Below, piece by piece: positions 1 through 12,422 of a DNA stretch of 64,000 nt. The stretch's first letter is position 1. Each line of letters opens with the position of its first letter. The translations under genes and the position numbers were made by a program. This stretch comes from Terfezia claveryi (Eukaryota; Ascomycota; Pezizomycetes; Pezizales; Pezizaceae), in NCBI GenBank assembly GCA_015179025.1, contig WHUX01000261.1, positions 1-64,000 of the forward strand, given 5' to 3'. The notes under the pieces are model-generated. The model was not told the DNA's origin, did not search any database, and saw nothing but the letters and a program-made list of their open reading frames with translations.

Positions 1-3000
1 AGTACAATAACTATTGCGAAGAGGAGATGAAATAATTTTCGAAAACATAGGATCCTTACTATATCCCTTAGTAAGGAGATCTTCCTACTAAGTATAAGTA
101 GGAATAATATTAGGGATATCTATTATACTTTATCCTAATGCCAACGCTTGTTCTGCCAGATTGTTATAGGAATTATGAGATAACTATTGCCAGTGCATAT
201 TATCACCAAAGGGGAGGAGAGTATAAAGATCCGAAATCATATCTAGGTCTAGTTTGGTAAAGGAATTGAATGCCAGAGTATGCTTAATCTTAAATGGTCC
301 TTTAGGAAGATAATATGGAACAATGAACTAGTATGTAGGCAATTGAGGACTGACACTAGAAATAGAAATGGTATTACTAGCATAAAAAGAGACAGAAAGA
401 GATTTATCTCGAGGGGCTAGAGGAGTAACAGGAATAGTAGAATGATAAATAGAATCTTCAAGATTAGTTAGGTCTTCATCTGATGAGAATTCTCAATCAC
501 GAATTACCTTATCTTTTCCTTTCTCAAAACGAGTCTATCCTGTAGACTTAAGAGAGGGTTTTGATGTCATTTCTAAAGGTAAAGTTGGTGAGAGAAGAGG
601 TGAAGCTAGAGGAGGGTAGTGAGTAGTTGACAAGCTTTCTGCTGCTTTAGCCAATGCTTGAAAGTAATCCTAATCAGCTCGATATATATTGTAAATATAG
701 GTATAATGACCATATTCATTACAGTATGAGCAGTGGTTATTATGAGGAGTCCTATTTTGATTCATGAGGAATGACTGATGATAGTAATAGCCTTCATCTT
801 TATATAAAGTCCAGTGTATAAGTGCGTACTTAGCCCTGAATCTAGCTGCATTAATAGAGTCTTCACTAGTAGGAATGTATTTAGGAAGGGTGATAACTAT
901 TTGCTTAAAGGCGGAGTTATTAACTACCATAAAGAGCAAAGCTTCTGCTATACTATTATCTGGGATAACTGGAGGGTTTGCTAGAGGAGCAGACATTACT
1001 TTAGGTGGGGTGTTCTTATTATTAACTAAAGGTCCACTTCCTGGTCTTAGAGATTCAGATTTAGTTTTAGTTTTGTCTTTGCTTCATAATCTTGTAGTTG
1101 CAGCAGACAAAATGAGAGCTGGAGGAGGTGGTTGTAGGTAAACCGGAGGCGTAGAATCCGCTGGTAATAACCTTCCGTTTATAGGAATAAAGCTTGAGGG
1201 AATAGAAGGAGGGTGTAGAAATTTAGAGGTATGAAGAGCTTGAGGAGTATTGATTGAGTATGGAATAAAATCTGAGAGAGTAGAGACAAGTGACGGATTT
1301 ATAAACACTCGAGAGAGAGCATCTGCTATCATGTTTTTGTCGCCTTTAAGGTGCTGAATTGTATACTGAAATTGGTATATAATTTGCTGCTATCTAGCTT
1401 GTTTCCTAGTTAGGTTATATTAGAAAGGGAAAGTAACTAGTGGTTTGTGATCTGTAAGGATAGTGAATATACATCCACTAAGCTCGCCTCTGAAGTACTC
1501 TAGTACATCCACAATTACTAGGAGTTCCTTATCAAAAGTAAAATAGTTCTCTTGTGCTAGATTAAACTTTTGAGAGTGGAAACCTACTAGGATAATTAAT
1601 GAAGAAGTGGGTCCTTGTCCTAACCATACACCAGTTCCAATTAAACTCACATCTGTAATGAGATAGATTGGATTAGTTGATTCATAGTTGATTGGTTTGA
1701 CTACCTGATCTTCAGATAGGGCTGCTTTTGTTAATTTAAACGAAGTGGTATAAGTAGAAGTCTAGTCCCATATTGCAGTGGATCCAGCCATTTCTATTAA
1801 AGGTGCTACAAGGGCTGCAAGATGAGGGATGACGCTACCGAAGTAATTGACCATGCCTAGATAGGCCTGAAGTTGCATTCAATTTTGAGGAGTAGGCCAG
1901 TCTAGGATTTTAGTAATTGACTTAAGTATAGAAGATATACCTCTTCTGGTAATTACATGTCTCAGACATTGTAGAATGTCTAGAAGGAATTGGGATTTTT
2001 TTCTGCTAGCATAGAACTTGTATTTCCTAAGTTTCTTTAGAACATTTCGAACATGTTCTAAATATTCCTTATAGGTTTTGTTAAAAATAAAGATATCATA
2101 AATGTAAACATATACAGAGATTCCTAATTCTTCTTTAAATAAGTTGTTCATAGCATTCTGGAAGATAGCCCATACGTTGCAATCTCCTTATTGCATAACT
2201 TGTATTTTGTATACACCAAATGGTATATTAAATGCAGTCCTAGGTTCATGTGTTTCTACAACTCGGATCTTATGATAGGTATTGCTGATATTGACTTTAG
2301 TCTTGAAAGGGTGTTGTGCCACTATATTCCTAAAAAATGTTTGACTTGGGATAAGACTTGGTTTTATAATTGTTATAGTATTCTGTGCTACTAAATTATG
2401 TAAAAATCTTGTTTTGCTAGGGTCATCGGTCTTGAGAATCACAAATATAGTACATGCAGATATGTCATTAGACTTGTAGACATATCCTATCTTCTCTTTT
2501 TCTCTGAGTTTTTCCAATAGCTGAGAGAGGAATTTTTCTTTAGGCTTAATTGGTCTTGGTTTCCATACTGTATTTGGATCTTTGAAATCGATAGTATAGT
2601 TCATTCCTTCTCTTAGTAGAGGTAGGTCTAATAGTTTCGTAGCTGGAAATACGTCAGAGAACTCATCAAAGACATTATGATGAGGTTGCAAGGTTGTTGT
2701 AGCTGAATTAATTTTCTGAGGTGTGTGTAGGTCCAAGAAATAAGTAACAAGGGTTTTTGCAGGGGTTAGGAGATTAGTATTAATCTCCTTTTTTCTGGTA
2801 TTTTTCGTTACTGGTATAACTATCCATGGGGCTAGTATAAATCAAGAATGTCCAGGGGGCTAGAGAGTAACACTCATATTACCTATGCTAATTACTGCCT
2901 TAGTATGTTTTAGAGATGGAGATCATAAGATTATATCCCAATTTTTGAGTACAGCCACATAGAAAATTTGTTTTTCTAACCATCCTAACCAGTCATAATT

Positions 3001-3329
3001 CGCTTTAGTGTAATGACTAATAGATCTCTTAGATCCTTTCATAGTTATCTGCAAGGTGATCGGGTTTTTGAGTGCCTGCAGGTGGAAATTATGCAAGGTA
3101 CAGAATTTGCTGCTAATGAGGTCAGCACCTGCAGTTTGCTGATCAACTAATATCTTTGCAGGTTGGTTATTATTTCTTGTAGTAACTAAAAGGTGTTCTT
3201 TTACTATATCAATGACAGGTGTTACTGATTTTCCTTTTATATATAGAGTAGGAGGTTCTTGGTCTTGGATGAATTGAGCTACAGAAGTAATCTTATCTGG
3301 GTGATTAACTTTTGTAATTACATGCTCAA
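1..3329 (-). pseudogene. Pol relic of family C: protease, RT, RNase H, linker
   Basis: The protease is at 2,923-3,240 with the motif ILVDQQTAGADLIS (Asp codon 3,142-3,144) instead of a normal D-S/T-G. RT occupies about 1,870-2,736. Its catalytic box reads YIYDIFIF, so one Asp of YIDD has become Tyr. RNase H is near 1,400-1,800 (WLGQGPTSS, FTFDKELLVIVD, TILTDHKPLVTF). The connection and linker follow from 1,332 downwards, starting MIADALSR, and are proline-rich. A zinc finger lies at 676-793. Translation continues with stops to base 1 without reaching an integrase. Stops and frame breaks occur throughout. Confidence 0.85.
676..793 (-). other. Zinc-finger module between RNase H and integrase (family C copy)
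   Basis: The minus-strand reading shows YYYHQSFL, then 15 residues after the His, then CSYCNEYGHYTYIY. This matches CX2H-X15-CX2CX4HX4C if two Tyr are decayed Cys. The same spacing is found in family B at 33,678-33,800, also between RNase H and integrase. A flanking HWTLYKD resembles HWS/KD in B. The role is unknown. Nucleic-acid binding is an inference from the CCHC half. Confidence 0.6.
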
Positions 3330-5128
3330 TAGTGCTTGCGGCACTTCGAATTTGTTGCTTTTTAGATAGATAGTTAGTAGCTTGATATCCTAACTTCCTA
3401 CAGTAGAAATATCTACCTTTCTTAGCTAGCTCAACATTTTCTTCTGGAGTTAGTTTCTTGAATATTGAGAGTGAGGTTGCAGGCTTGCTGAAAGGCTTAA
3501 ACTTATTGAACATAGGTTTAGAAGGTCTAGGATTAAAGCCTGTCTGAGATTGTGAACGCATTTTTTATCTATTTTTGGACTTATAATCTTTCTTGGAGGC
3601 TTGGAACTTGTGTAAAACTGAATCATACTTACTGCAGCTCATTCCAATTCATATCCTCATTTATATAAGCTCTAACTTTATGGAGTAAAGAAGAGTCTAT
3701 AGCTTCTAACAATTGATAGTAATACTGCCAATCTGTGATCTTGGAGAGGAGGAGTTGTATTTACTTAATCTTATTTGCAACTTGTTGAATTGGTTTAGTG
3801 CGTCTATTCTGTGTCTGTCTGATAGCTTGGAATTCATTTTAAAGCTTATCTTTGCTAGTAAAGGGAATACAAAATTTTCGAAATTCTATAAGGAATTGAG
3901 CTACTGTATTGTTCTTGGTTTTATCATCTTTCCAGTAGGAACTATGTAGAACTTTTGCATCTCCTTCTAAGTGCTAACTGAGCCAAATCATAGCTTTTCT
4001 AGAGTCTGTATTGAGGTCTCCCACATCTAAGAGATCCTTAGTATCATCAACCTAATTATTAAAGGTAGCTGCTTCTTTCTATTTTCCATCTCTATTATTC
4101 ATCTTGAGTTCAGGAGCTTTAAGTTTGCTGCTTCCAAAGACTGAACTTGATGTACTATCTACACTTTGAGATCTTTTAATGCGTCCAATAGGGATTCGAT
4201 TGTAATTTCCCTTAGTTGATTTAGAGTCAAATCTATCCAAATCATCAAGATTGTCAGATCTAGGAGGAGCTGACAATCTAATCTTAGCCAGAGTTTTGCT
4301 AGATGTTTGTAGAGGCTTAAGAGTGGGTGGAGGAACGTGTTGGGGTTACTAAAGTAGTAGGATAGTACTAGATGTAGTAGTACTAGTAGGGTTTTGAAAT
4401 AAGGTTATCTGAGCTCTAGTACTAGTGCTTATGTGAGATTAAGGAGGGGCTGAAGGGCTTTTTGGAGGAGGAAAGACTGGAGAACATGGTTTCTGGTACT
4501 GAGAAGAAGAACTTAATCCACGAAAAATATCTAAAGGATTCTTGAGCAAGAAAGTTTCACGGAATTCCTTTTTTTTATGAGATAGAAAACTTGGGTGAGT
4601 TTCCTTAGCTTTTTGTGGTACTATAGGAATTTCTAAATGATCTGATCCATATCTTGCTAGTTTTTCTAGCATGATGGGAAATTGTCCTGGAACGTTTTAT
4701 TGTTTAAGTTCCTCAGCCAATTCTGAAATAGCTTTGATTAATTGGATAAATTCGTTATAATCATTACTAAATATTTTAGCTCTGGGTTTGTGCTGGTAAT
4801 AGAATGTAGACAAATTCATAATCATTATTAGTAATTCATTTTCTTCTTCATGTTTAGGCTGAATAGATTTCTGAGGGTTGATTGGAGTAAGTTGCTAAAT
4901 AACTACTGCAGGATGTTTTCCTTGAGTTGATGGTTTAGGAGTTTCTTCTTCCATTTGGTACTCTTCTAACTTATCGTCATCCTGTTCGAGTTCTTCTTCC
5001 TCATCTGCCTTAGACGATTATCTAGATATGGTTCTGGAACTAGGATTCTGTTTTAGAGGACTAAATTCAGGGTTTTGGCCTAAAAGTCTGCTAGAGGTTC
5101 TAAGAACTGAATATTGTTCTAATGCCAT
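3330..5128 (-). pseudogene. Gag relic of family C with degenerate CCHC knuckle
   Basis: The frame starts at Met 5,128 (MALEQYSVLRTSSRLLG) and runs with a few stops through an acidic stretch, a segment around 4,439-4,672 and a Ser-rich segment at 4,079-4,276. The nucleocapsid-like end has RYFYCRKLGYQATNY near 3,378-3,413. This fits a CX2CX4HX4C knuckle in which the first Cys, the His and the last Cys have each become Tyr, as expected from TGY/CAY to TAY transitions. Gag would form the particle shell and package RNA. It is clearly non-functional here. Boundaries are approximate because frames shift. Confidence 0.75.
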
Positions 5129-6129
5129 TGTGGCTTACTTAATTTCGGTTGCAAGGCTTTTACTGAGATTCTGAGACTATGTGGTTGCTAAAGAGGCTAG
5201 TACTGAATAACTAGTGCTAACAAGAATATGATGGCATTTTCTGAAATGACAAGGGAGAATAGTGAGTGACTGATTTACAGGACTTGTTGAGCTTAGGTGC
5301 AGGAGTAGCTGGAGTAGCTAAAGAATTGACTAAAGTATCTAGTCAAGGTTCAAAAGGAACTAGGGGTGATCAAGCGCTAGAAAAAGAGGAGGAAAATTTT
5401 TAAAGCTGGTTTGTAGGTAAAAAAAATATAAGTATGGGCCAAGTTAGTAGAGGAGTTTCTGAGATGAACACGACTCTACCAACATGGTTGGGCAGCTAAG
5501 CACACTGCCTAGGTCCTATACAGAAGTCCCAGAGAGCAGCTAGCTATTGATGTATTTATGGGGAGTTGTTTGGGAGAGTCATAGAGGTCTGGAGAAAGAA
5601 TATTACTGGTATAGCTTGTATATTCTGATGTTGCTCAACTAGATGGTACTGAAAGAGATCCTGTCCTATCTAGAGGCCATGGAAATAAGGTCTTTAATAG
5701 GTACTAGATTTCTAAGGCTATGAGTCTAAACAAACTTATGTAAGGACAATCATCAAGACTTATTATAATACTTGATATTAATGGATACAAGATGGCTCAT
5801 TCTAAATACGTTCTATATTATAGATAATGCCAGAAAAAGTAATAGAAACAAGGATGACAATAGAAGAGAGAATAAGATATAACGTCAGTTATGAGACAAG
5901 ATAGGCAACTGAAACACAAGCAAGTAGTTAGCTTGCTAATTACACAAGACATGTTAGTAATGAGTCAGAAATATAGGAAAGAGATAACATACTAAAGAAA
6001 GACAACACTAATAAATGCGTAATCCATATACTAATCCAACTAAGGGAAATACCTAAACAAGTAAATGCATCCTAATCATCTGATAAGAAAATCCTAAAAA
6101 TAGACAAAGAGATTCCAAGGTTTAAACAA
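5129..6129. other. AT-rich interval without recognisable gene
   Basis: This kilobase separates the divergent family C and family D relics. It should hold the 5' leader and possibly the LTR of C, but I could not match any part of it to an LTR elsewhere in the window. No credible reading frame was seen. Confidence 0.5.
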
Positions 6130-6690
6130 GACTTATGGTAAGGAGAAAACAAGTATGCCTTACAATTACCTAGTAGATTAGGCATATCATGAACTAGCAA
6201 GACTAAAAAAGACAGGTTCTGTTCTGGATTATGTAACAGAGATAGATAGGCTCAATAAATATACTAAATTATCTGACATGTAACTTATTAATATCATTAT
6301 CTCCAAACTTTCTCATAATCTCTACAAATCAATTGCTTACTGTAAAAACCTCCACACCTTACCTCATCAATAGAGACAAAAACTTCTTGAAATAGATATT
6401 ATTACTACTATGTTCCAAAGCCATAATAGTAATATCCCTTCCACTCAACCAGTATCTAAGAAGCATATATTTGAGGAATGAGTGTAGCTTTAAAATGGAT
6501 CAATATCTACTACTAGGGCAAATACAGGGAATGTACAAATACTACAAGCAATATAAGATACAAGACTATAGAAAGAAAGATATCTATCTTAGGGTTACTT
6601 TAGCTACTGAGCAGCTACCTGTACTCATAATAAATTTGCTACTGAACCTTCCTCCTACAAATTAAAGACTACTACTATTGAAAGGTTACT
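6130..6690 (+). pseudogene. Gag capsid relic of a Ty3/gypsy element, family D
   Basis: One plus-strand frame reads QAYHELARLKKTGSVLDYV, then TEIDRLNKYTKL, then a block ending RQKLLEIDIITTMFQ. This is the conserved core of the retrotransposon Gag (capsid) family. Several stops interrupt it. It lies upstream of, and on the same strand as, the protease-RT relic from 7,440, so both probably belong to one element. A 65-residue open frame at 6,471-6,665 in another frame is a shadow. Confidence 0.6.
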
Positions 6691-7439
6691 ATGGGCAGAG
6701 GTATCACAGTAGAAATTATGGAGGTAGTAGCGGTACACAGTAGTGCTATCAAGTAGAGAGTACAAGCGAGCAGAAGTGTAAAAGCGCATATAATAGAACT
6801 ATTTCGAGAGTAGACAGTCTCTTGAGTCTAATCGAGAAGTGTGTAGAACTAAATATAGGAGTAGGAGACTCATATATAATGGTACAAGTTGAGCGTAAAG
6901 ATCTAGTAAGAAAGTCAAGGTTACATAACCTAAGAATAGTATATCATGCACATATGAATAAAGAAATATATAGAGGTATATGACTGAGACAGTAATATGA
7001 GTCAATGAATATAACAAAAAGTTATAGAAAAGGTGATCATTGAGTCATGACAACTGAGACAAGTAAGTAGTAACCTTAAGTAGTAAAGCAGTATTATGCA
7101 ATGCTAATAGATACTAAGTTAGGAAAGTAAGCAAAGATAATAAGAATATATGAATGATATATAATTACATATGAAAGAAATAATACAGAAGTCCTTAATC
7201 AGGTTGCAAGTGTCTATATTGGGTATCAGCATTATGTGGAAGTAATCGTAAGAGAGAACAATGTATTGTATAGAAATATTTAACTATATCGAAAGGAAAT
7301 GATTATTTTCAACAACTACTACTACTAGTTAAGTACTAGTACCTACAGTTAAAAAGGCTCGAATAGATAAGTAATAGCTTCAAATTATAGGACTCAGTTC
7401 TAAGGAGGAACAGTCAGAAAATAAGTAAGGAGTATATTA
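6691..7439. other. Degenerate spacer between D gag and D protease
   Basis: This AT-rich stretch should contain the nucleocapsid end of Gag and the gag-pol junction of family D. I could not read a knuckle or any coherent frame in it, so an insertion or extreme decay is likely. Confidence 0.4.
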
Positions 7440-8835
7440 TTTACTGTTGGATATACTCCTAGATATTCTCCTCTTTTGACAGTTTAAATTCTTATCACTG
7501 GGGATGAAGTTGTCACTGTAGTAGATTGTGGAGCAAGTGCTCTAGTATTTGGAAAAAGGTTAGCAATTAAGTTAGGAATTTGAAAGAGAGACTAGGAAGT
7601 TAAAGTTAGGTAGGGGGATAGCTTTTAGATCTCTAGAGGAAAATATGTTATTAATACTTGGTTTGATATATTAGATTTCTTCTCTCATTTTTGAGGTAAG
7701 TTTAGGATGGATACTGAAGTTTTGAATATTAGGAAGAAGAATGTTATTTTGGATTTATCTTAGTTATTAGAGAATGGATTTTTGGTGGATATTCAGGACA
7801 AGTACCTAAGATAGGGCTTTACAGGTTTAATTGTTCCTTGTTCTATTAGATAGATTTCTGCTGGTTTTGTTCTTAATATTGAAGAGCTACTAGAAGATGT
7901 CGAGATTGTGCTTTTTATTAATACAAGTGAATAATACTCTCATTATGTATAATGCTTTACTATAGAACAAGTAGCTAAACTCCTTAAATATAAGCTATGA
8001 GACTATGAAATCCCTCTCCAAGACCTAAATACAAAGATACCTTTTGGAACTATTTATACAACTATTTAGGAAGAAGATGAAGGCCTTTAGAAATATCTTA
8101 ATAAAAATCTTTCTACTACTAAAGTTTAATGCTCATGCTCCTCTGCCAGTACTCCTATTCTCTTTGTTCAAAAGAAAGATGGATTTTTAAGTCTCTATAT
8201 TACTTATCGAGCCCTCAATTAACTTATAATTCCAAATAAATACCTATTCCCTCTTATCTTAGAGTTACTTAATAGAACTTATAGAGAAATATAGTTTACA
8301 TAGTTGGACCTTAAGAATGAGTATAATCTTATCAGGATTATACTTAGAGATAAGTTGAAGATAGCATTTGGAATGAAGAAGAGATTATTTGAGTATACTG
8401 TTATACCATTTGGATTGATAAATACTCTAGCTACTTTGCAAGAGATGATGAATATAATCTTTAAGCATATAGAAGGATATATCTAGTATTTAGACAATAT
8501 CCTCATCTCTGGAGGTAAGATAGAAGAAAAACATCAGCAGCTAGTTGAAAAGGTTCTATTATACTGTATCTAGCATAGGCTAGCAGTCAATCTCATAATA
8601 TCTGAATTCTATATTTAGGAGACCTTATTCCTTAGTCAGATTATCAATTGTTAACATATCCAAATACATCTCTCCATGCTTAAAACTATATTCAAATAGG
8701 CTATTCCTATCAAGAAGTAGGAGGTTCAAGTATTCCTAGACTTTACCAATTATTACTATTGATTTATTGCCAATCATGATGTAAAGGCATGCCCTCTAAT
8801 CAAGTAAATAAAAGATGTTCCTTTCAGTTGGGGAA
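7440..8835 (+). pseudogene. Protease-RT relic of family D
   Basis: The protease shows VVDCGASALVFGKRLAIKLG near 7,510-7,580, a DCGAS-type aspartic protease site. RT follows with PILFVQKKDG near 8,150, LDLKNEYNLIRI, FEYTVIPFGLINT, and the catalytic box YLDN (8,487-8,498) followed by ILISGG. The tail resembles the RT connection (VFLDFTNYY) up to about 8,830, where an unrelated gag fragment begins. There are many stops, and RNase H and integrase are missing. It belongs with the gag relic at 6,130-6,690. Confidence 0.8.
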
Positions 8836-8839
8836 ATAA

Positions 8840-9150
8840 ATAATTAGATTACTAAACTAAAGCAAAAGGTAAAAACCAAGCCCGATGCCAAATCCAAACC
8901 CAAGTCTAATACTTCCTCAAAAAAGAAGAAAGAGCCTGGTCAAGATAAAGTTACATATACAATACAATAGGCTTGGAAAAAGGATAGATAGTGCATCAAA
9001 TGTAGAGGCAAAAACCATATAATAGGTGACTATATAATTAGTTAGAAACCTACAGTAAAGTTAAAGGGAAAGGGAAAGAGTAAGGAGGAAGTTAAGAAAG
9101 TGGCAACAGTATCTACAGGAGCAGCTGTAGTAGAGCTACTTAAGGTACAA
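8840..9150 (+). pseudogene. Gag tail fragment with CCHC knuckle, unassigned gypsy family
   Basis: A Lys/Pro-rich segment (KTKPDAKSKPKS) leads to CIKCRGKNHIIGDY at 8,992-9,033. This is a CX2CX4HX4C knuckle with the last Cys changed to Tyr, followed by a Lys-rich tail and AAVVELL. It is out of place between an RT relic and an integrase relic, so it marks a junction between element fragments. I could not assign it to A, B or C. Confidence 0.55.
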
Positions 9151-10551
9151 TTGTCAATGGATAAAGTATTCTAACAAGGTACCATTTGGACTTGTAACTT
9201 TATTACATGAACCAAGTAGGCTATAAACAGAGATATCAATAGATTTTCTTAAATTAGTACCTGTGTTTACTAAGTGTTTAATTTTGTATCTGAATATTCT
9301 TATTAAAGAAGATTATATAGTTTGTGTTTCATTACTTTAGATGATTGTTGATAGACAATTAAGATTTAAGTTCCTTATTCTTATCTTAGACAATTTCACA
9401 GTAGAACAATATATTACTATAATTGATACTTATGTGGTCTTGACTATATGATACTCTTTTTGTATTGTTTTTGATTATAACAATCTTTTTATATCTATGT
9501 ATTATCATGATTAGGCTAGGGATAAAAGAATTAAGTTAGAACCATCTTCTACATATTATCTATATGCAGATAAACAATTGGAAATTATGAACAAAGAAAT
9601 TCTGCAAGTAGCAAAAGCTTGAAAAATTGAAAGATTTGATTAGCTACAGAAGAAACCAGAGATATAGTTGAACTTAAACTCTAAGTATAATACCACTAGA
9701 TAGAATAGCCCCTATTCTATACTATTTAGATTGAATATATATTTTAGTATATTGATACTTCCATACCCTATTAATACATATATACTAGCAAATAAATATT
9801 ATAAGGTATCATCTAAAAACCTATACAATACTAAAAAGACTTAAGTATCTCAAGTTAACAAACAAAGATATAATAGAACCAAATTTTTGGTTAGAGAACA
9901 AGTGATACTTTCCTTAGAAAATATTAACTTATCGAATATCTCATCTAAACTCAAACCAAAATGGCTAGGCCTATTTCTTATTGTTTCTAGTAATTAGAAA
10001 TGCAATAGCTATAGCCTAGATCTATCTAGTGAACCAGACCTTTACCTTATGTATAATATTTATTATGTTAGTAAACTCAAACCCTATTATAAAAATAATG
10101 CTAGCTAGTTCCCTTATAGATATAGTTAAGAACCTAGACCTATTCAAGATAATCATTATGAAGTTGAAAAGGTATTAGAATTTAGAACAACTCTTCTAAC
10201 TAGAGAAAGACAATATAAGGTTAGATGGCTATGATACTCTCCCAAATATGATTCTTGAGTAAATGCTAAAAATATTACTACTAAAATTCTCTAAGACTTC
10301 TAGATAACTGAAAGCATGAAAAAAATATAAAAGTAATAATAGATAACTAAAGGAAAATAAGCACTACAAACTAGAAATGAGACTCGAGCCCTCATCCAAT
10401 AAGAACCAGATAGAATTATGAGTCTAGAAAATACTATGGATATTCATATTAATGCTCATGTATTAACAATGTATTAAATCTTAGGATACATGGAAACTAA
10501 TTTAGTAGAGTAAAACAAGTAAGAATAGGAAATTCTATTACATGGGGAAAT
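9150..10551 (+). pseudogene. Integrase and chromodomain relic of B3 (5' truncated)
   Basis: This matches the 3' part of B4 pol read from the other strand at 31.4-32.7 kb. It starts just before the integrase core (ISIDFLKLVPVF) and continues through the second Asp region and KQLEIMNKEILQVAKA around the catalytic Glu. The integrase C-terminal region (LKPKWLGLF, VSKLKPYYKN) and a chromodomain near 10,150-10,320 (VEKVLEFRTT, RERQYKVRWL) follow. The basic C-terminal tail ends about 20 bases before the LTR. There are many stops. Everything upstream of the integrase core is gone. Confidence 0.8.
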
Positions 10552-10745
10552 ATAATAGAGAATATTGTTTTATTGCTTATATAATTAATTATATACTTTT
10601 GTATTTCCTATATTACTACTATATTATATAACTAAGCTTCTTGGTCAAAGAACTAGCCTTCTATTACCTACTACATCTTCATAATCATTCATAGCATACA
10701 AAATTTGCCATGGGAAATTCCATAGAACTTGTCATATCAGCACAC
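10552..10745 (+). repeat. B3 3' LTR, left part (split by A1)
   Basis: It begins TATAATAGAGAATATTG, the decayed form of the family B LTR start TGTAATAGAGAACG, and matches the B2 LTR until CACAC at 10,741-10,745. There A1 is inserted. The LTR resumes at 17,550 after a second CACAC. Confidence 0.85.
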
Positions 10746-11195
10746 TGTCACAACTGGATGCTCAGTTGTCTTTGTCATTACCTGCGATTGCAGGTGATGG
10801 GTTATTGTTACCTTGCTTGGCCTGAGAGATAGAGATCTTGGGAAGCTTATTCCTTCCATTGCCCTGGCCTAGAATTATGTATATATAGCCCTTGTTCCTT
10901 GTACCATTCTTGGATCCCTATCCAATATCTTGTATACCTAATACAGGACCTTGCTTCTCTCTGCGAAGGTGTACCTCCCTTGTATACCCCTTTATCTTGC
11001 CATGATCCATTGAACAGCTCTGCAGCCCTGCTGCCTCCTACTACTCCCATGTACCTCTCTCGCCCTCACCCTTATCCTCATCCTAAGCCTTCTCCACTAG
11101 TCACACACGTAGCCTTCCTACATGTGTGTTACCCTAGCCTTGCTACTGCCCTGGTATACCCCTTAGTTGTCTTATCTCCCAGAGTCTACATTACA
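10746..11195 (+). repeat. A1 5' LTR (450 bp)
   Basis: It starts TGTCACAACTGG and ends ATTACA. It has one copy of the U3 palindromic unit (around CCTGCGATTGCAGG, near 10,783), a TATA-like TATATATAG near 10,880, and a CT-rich R/U5. The sequence after the LTR (CTAGGTTGGATCC) has TGG a few bases inside, a possible primer-binding site. The 3' LTR is 96 bp longer because it carries two more units. Confidence 0.9.
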
Positions 11196-11231
11196 CTAGG
11201 TTGGATCCTCTGGACTAACTGGTACACAATT

Positions 11232-12422
11232 ATGTCAGAAGCAACTCCCCCTCTACCCACTGTCAAGTTCCAAACCTGGAGGAACGCCCCTATGCCCTCA
11301 GGCCTGAATGAATTGAATGCCTATTATCGAGAGGTCATCGACATCTTCGAGGTCATAGATGCAATTGGGGCCGAACTTGGTAATAGCTTGGTCGTGGCTG
11401 AACGAAAACTGAGATCCACCGATGAAGAAATCATAGTACTCCAAAATGACCTCAAAAATACCATCATCGCTCTGGCCAATGAGCGAACTACAATCCAGAC
11501 CCTCAACCCCACTATGGCCGCTATGTCGGCAACCCTACCCTCTATACCAACTGCCAAAACTGCAAGTATTCCAACGCTCCCCAAATTCAATGGGGATAAG
11601 GCTTGCCTCCAAGGCTGGAAGAATTCAGTAAACCTTAAACTCAATGGGGACTCAGCCAGATTCCTATCTAAGCAACACTGATTAGCTTATGTCTTTACTC
11701 TGCTAGAGGGTAAGGCAGTAGATCAAATCCAGCCATATGTCCTTGAGACTAGGATTAAGCTAGATGGCATCCCGGCACTTTGCACTATTCTGGACAGGGC
11801 TTTTGGGGACCCCGATACTGTGGGCATGGCTAGACGAGCCCTTCGAGCTCTGAAACAACGTAATTTGGATCTGTCCACAGATGTAGTAAAGTTCTCTAGA
11901 CTGGCAGCAGAAGTATTGTGGAACGACCAGTCAAAGCTCGAGCAGTTCCAAGAGGGACTGAATGATGAGCTTCAATAAGCTATAATTACCTTCCTAGAGA
12001 CCAAGAGTCTCGACGAATTAATTGACCAATCATCCAGGGTAAAATAATGGATAGCTAGGTTGAGACAATGCCCTACCTTCCGCCCAGCCATCCGCTCACC
12101 TCAACAACTATAGTAACAGCACCAACAACAGCAACCAATCCCCAAGCCTGTCCAAGTTCCGGCCTGGGCCAATAAACCTGCACACCCCTCTCTTGTGGCA
12201 GGTGGTGTCACACCTATTGACCTATCTACAGGTAGGCCATGGTTAACCCAGAAGGAAAGAGATCGCCACCGAATGAATGGGCTGTGTATAGTATGTGGAA
12301 AAGGGGACTATTTTATCATGGCATGTCCCCTACGCAAAAACTGCTTGATGGCCGCTCACGCCATCTCTAAATCCAGGATCGAGGAGGTTGATGAGTCAGG
12401 AAAAGCCCTGTCCCTTACCTAG
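11232..12422 (+). pseudogene. A1 Gag relic
   Basis: Gag starts at MSEATPPLPTVKFQTW, the Met equivalent to those of A5, A6 and A7. It has a coiled-coil-like segment, the capsid core (TLPKFNGD, WKNSVNLKLNGDSARF, LEGKAVDQIQPYV, RLAAEVLWND) and the knuckle CIVCGKGDYFIMAC near 12,277-12,320, where the CCHC His is now Tyr. In-frame stops include TGA at 11,681. The frame ends at TAG 12,420-12,422. The heptamer equivalent to the A6 frameshift site lies at 12,398-12,404 as AGGAAAA, with the pol frame open in -1. Confidence 0.85.

Larger units (their letters stand above)
1..5128 (-). mobile_element. Ty3/gypsy retroelement relic, family C (gag-pol, cut by left window edge)
   Basis: A minus-strand gag-pol relic. 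Reading leftwards from 5,128 it shows Gag, a CCHC knuckle, protease, reverse transcriptase, RNase H and a long proline-rich linker with a zinc finger. The integrase should lie beyond base 1. Every domain has stops and frameshifts, so the element is dead. Its protease motif and the zinc finger after RNase H resemble family B, so C and B are probably sister lineages. No LTR was recognised to the right of gag. Confidence 0.85.

Noticed and set aside
10899..11231. In-frame extension of family A Gag upstream through the LTR (also 46,529-46,930)
   Set aside because: The U5 is CT-rich and poor in stops. In A5 the open frame is out of phase with gag and in A7 it stops, so it is not conserved.
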